Shown: positions 4,294 through 5,560 of the stretch, piece by piece | Numbering within the stretch: position 1 is the first letter of the stretch | How the letters are laid out: each line of letters begins with the position of its first letter | Position numbers and translations under genes: made by a program | Assembly: GCA_900548135.1 (NCBI GenBank) | Contig: URJC01000186.1 | Location: forward strand, 1 to 5,560 | From: an uncultured Odoribacter sp. | GTDB taxonomy: Bacteria; Bacteroidota; Bacteroidia; Bacteroidales; Marinifilaceae | Direction: 5' to 3' | DNA length: 5,560 bases | The notes under the pieces: generated by a model | What the model was told of the DNA's origin: nothing | Databases searched by the model: none | The model's input: the letters and a program-made list of their open reading frames with translations, nothing else

Positions 4294-5560
4294 ATGAATT
4301 ACGATCTGATAGTTATCGGAAGCGGTCCCGGAGGATATGTGGCAGCAATCCGGGGGGCTCAATTGGGCTTAAACGTTGCTGTAGTGGAACGTGCAGAACA
4401 AGGAGGAATATGCCTTAATTGGGGTTGTATTCCAACAAAATCCTTATTAAAATCAGCCCAAGTCCTAGAGTACGCACAACATGCTGAGGCCTACGGAATA
4501 AAAATAGAAAAGGCTGAACCAGATTTTAACGCCATCATTACCCGTAGCCGGGGAGTTGCCGATAAAATGTGTAAAGGCATACAATACCTGTTCAAAAAAA
4601 ATAACATCACAGTGATTGCCGGTACAGGAAAACTGACAGCCCAAAAGCCCCTACGAAGCCCGCCACATCATTCTGGCTACCGGGGCACGTTCACGGATAT
4701 TACCAGCCATTCCTCAGGATGGGAAACGCATCATCGGTTACCGGGAAGCTTTAACCCTCAGTCATAAACCTGCTTCTTTGCTGGTTGTCGGTTCAGGAGC
4801 CATCGGTTCAGAATTAGCCTGGTTCTACAATGCTATGGGCACGCACGTCACCTTAGTGGAATTTATGCCGACTATTTTACCTCTCGAAGACGAAGAAGTT
4901 TCCAAACAGGTAGGCCGTTCATTCAAAAAAGCCGGTATCGACGTGCTCGTAAAATCTACTGTTGAAAGTATCGATACATCCGGAGAACTCTTAAAAATCA
5001 ATATCCGCAATAAAAAAGGAGATATTGAAGTATATGAGGCTGAAATAGTACTGTCGGCGGTAGGCATTGCCCCCAATATTGAAAACATAGGCCTGGAAGA
5101 ACTAGGAATAGAAATGGAAAGGGGTAAAATAAAAGTGGATGAGTATTACCGTACCAATGTAGAGGGTGTTTATGCCATCGGTGACATCGTACACGGTCCG
5201 GCACTAGCCCACGTTGCTTCAGCCGAAGCCATCTGCTGCATTGAAAAAATTGCAGGCTTATCACCCGCCCCTATTGATTATTCCAATATTCCGGGTTGTA
5301 CTTATACCAATCCGGAGGTTGCTTCTGTTGGTTTGACAGAAACCAAGGCACAAGAGGCCGGATATGAGCTAAAAATCGGCAAATTCCCTTTCACAGCTTC
5401 TGGAAAAGCAAGCTCTGCCGGAGCAAATGACGGATTTGTCAAACTGATTTTCAATGCACAGGATGGATGCTTACTGGGGGCACATCTGGTTGGGGCCAAT
5501 GTCACCGAAATGATTGCCGAACTGGTTGTTGCCCGTCAAAAAGGCATCACAGCCCATGAC
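4294..5560 (+). pseudogene. lpdA: Dihydrolipoyl dehydrogenase (E3), frame broken near 4640-4652 and cut by the window end
   Basis: The protein reoxidises dihydrolipoamide of 2-oxoacid dehydrogenase complexes or the glycine cleavage system, using FAD and NAD+. The first frame (from ATG 4294) shows the FAD-binding GSGPGG (residues 9-14) and the redox-active disulfide in GGICLNWGCIPTK (Cys40, Cys45), continuing to GTGKLTAQKP; it then turns to nonsense and stops at 4765-4767. From 4652 the +1 frame is open to the window end and carries YEARHIILATGARS, the NAD-binding VVGSGAIGSE, the second FAD motif VYAIGD and the start of the dimerisation domain (PGCTYTNPEVASVGLTE). Family members normally have roughly 10-18 more residues between the TGKL and HIILATG elements, so a short out-of-frame deletion is more likely than a one-base insertion. 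The C-terminal catalytic His-Glu region (HPHPTxSE) lies beyond the window. The gene may be a true pseudogene or an assembly error. The parent complex is unknown. Confidence 0.87.

Noticed and set aside
4825..5505. Three minus-strand ORFs of 67-88 codons
   Set aside because: They are antisense to the well-conserved second part of dihydrolipoyl dehydrogenase and look like chance open frames.

Overview
The window looks like chromosomal DNA from a member of the Bacteroidales. The reasons are the protein flavour (AsnA, ZnuA-like lipoprotein, ZnuC and Lpd all read as Bacteroidetes versions), start codons without Shine-Dalgarno sequences, AT-rich spacers, and promoter boxes of the Bacteroidetes type (TAnnTTTG at -7, TTTG near -33). 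I cannot name the genus.

Layout. Positions 1-78 (+) are the last 25 codons of a gene, possibly an S41/tricorn-type peptidase. A perfect 32-bp palindrome (92-123) then serves as a shared terminator for that gene and for the convergent asnA (162-1199, -), an intact ammonia-dependent asparagine synthetase. The 1200-1561 gap holds the asnA control region on the minus strand and, divergently, the start of a zinc/manganese-type ABC transporter operon on the plus strand: znuA-like binding lipoprotein (1562-2452), znuC-like ATPase (2468-3205) and znuB-like permease (3271-4092, interrupted by an in-frame TAG at 3961-3963). After a 201-bp gap with a clear promoter comes a dihydrolipoyl dehydrogenase gene (4294 to the window end), broken by a frame change near 4640-4652 and cut by the window edge.

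The most interesting element is the asnA leader. Between a good Bacteroidetes promoter and asnA lies a 28-codon ORF (1364 down to 1278, minus strand) in which 10 of 28 codons are asparagine, grouped as three AAT triplets plus one AAC. It is followed by a strong intrinsic terminator (1250-1218) that ends only 18 nt before the asnA start. The end of the leader ORF carries GGAAGG, which is complementary to CCTTCC in the terminator's 5' arm, and the Asn codons can pair with the leader's last two codons and stop. This is the full layout of a ribosome-mediated attenuator that would sense Asn-tRNA charging and switch on asparagine synthesis when asparagine runs short.

Two neighbouring genes (permease and lpd) carry lesions while asnA, znuA and znuC are intact. 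Whether these are true pseudogenes or sequence errors cannot be settled from the window alone.
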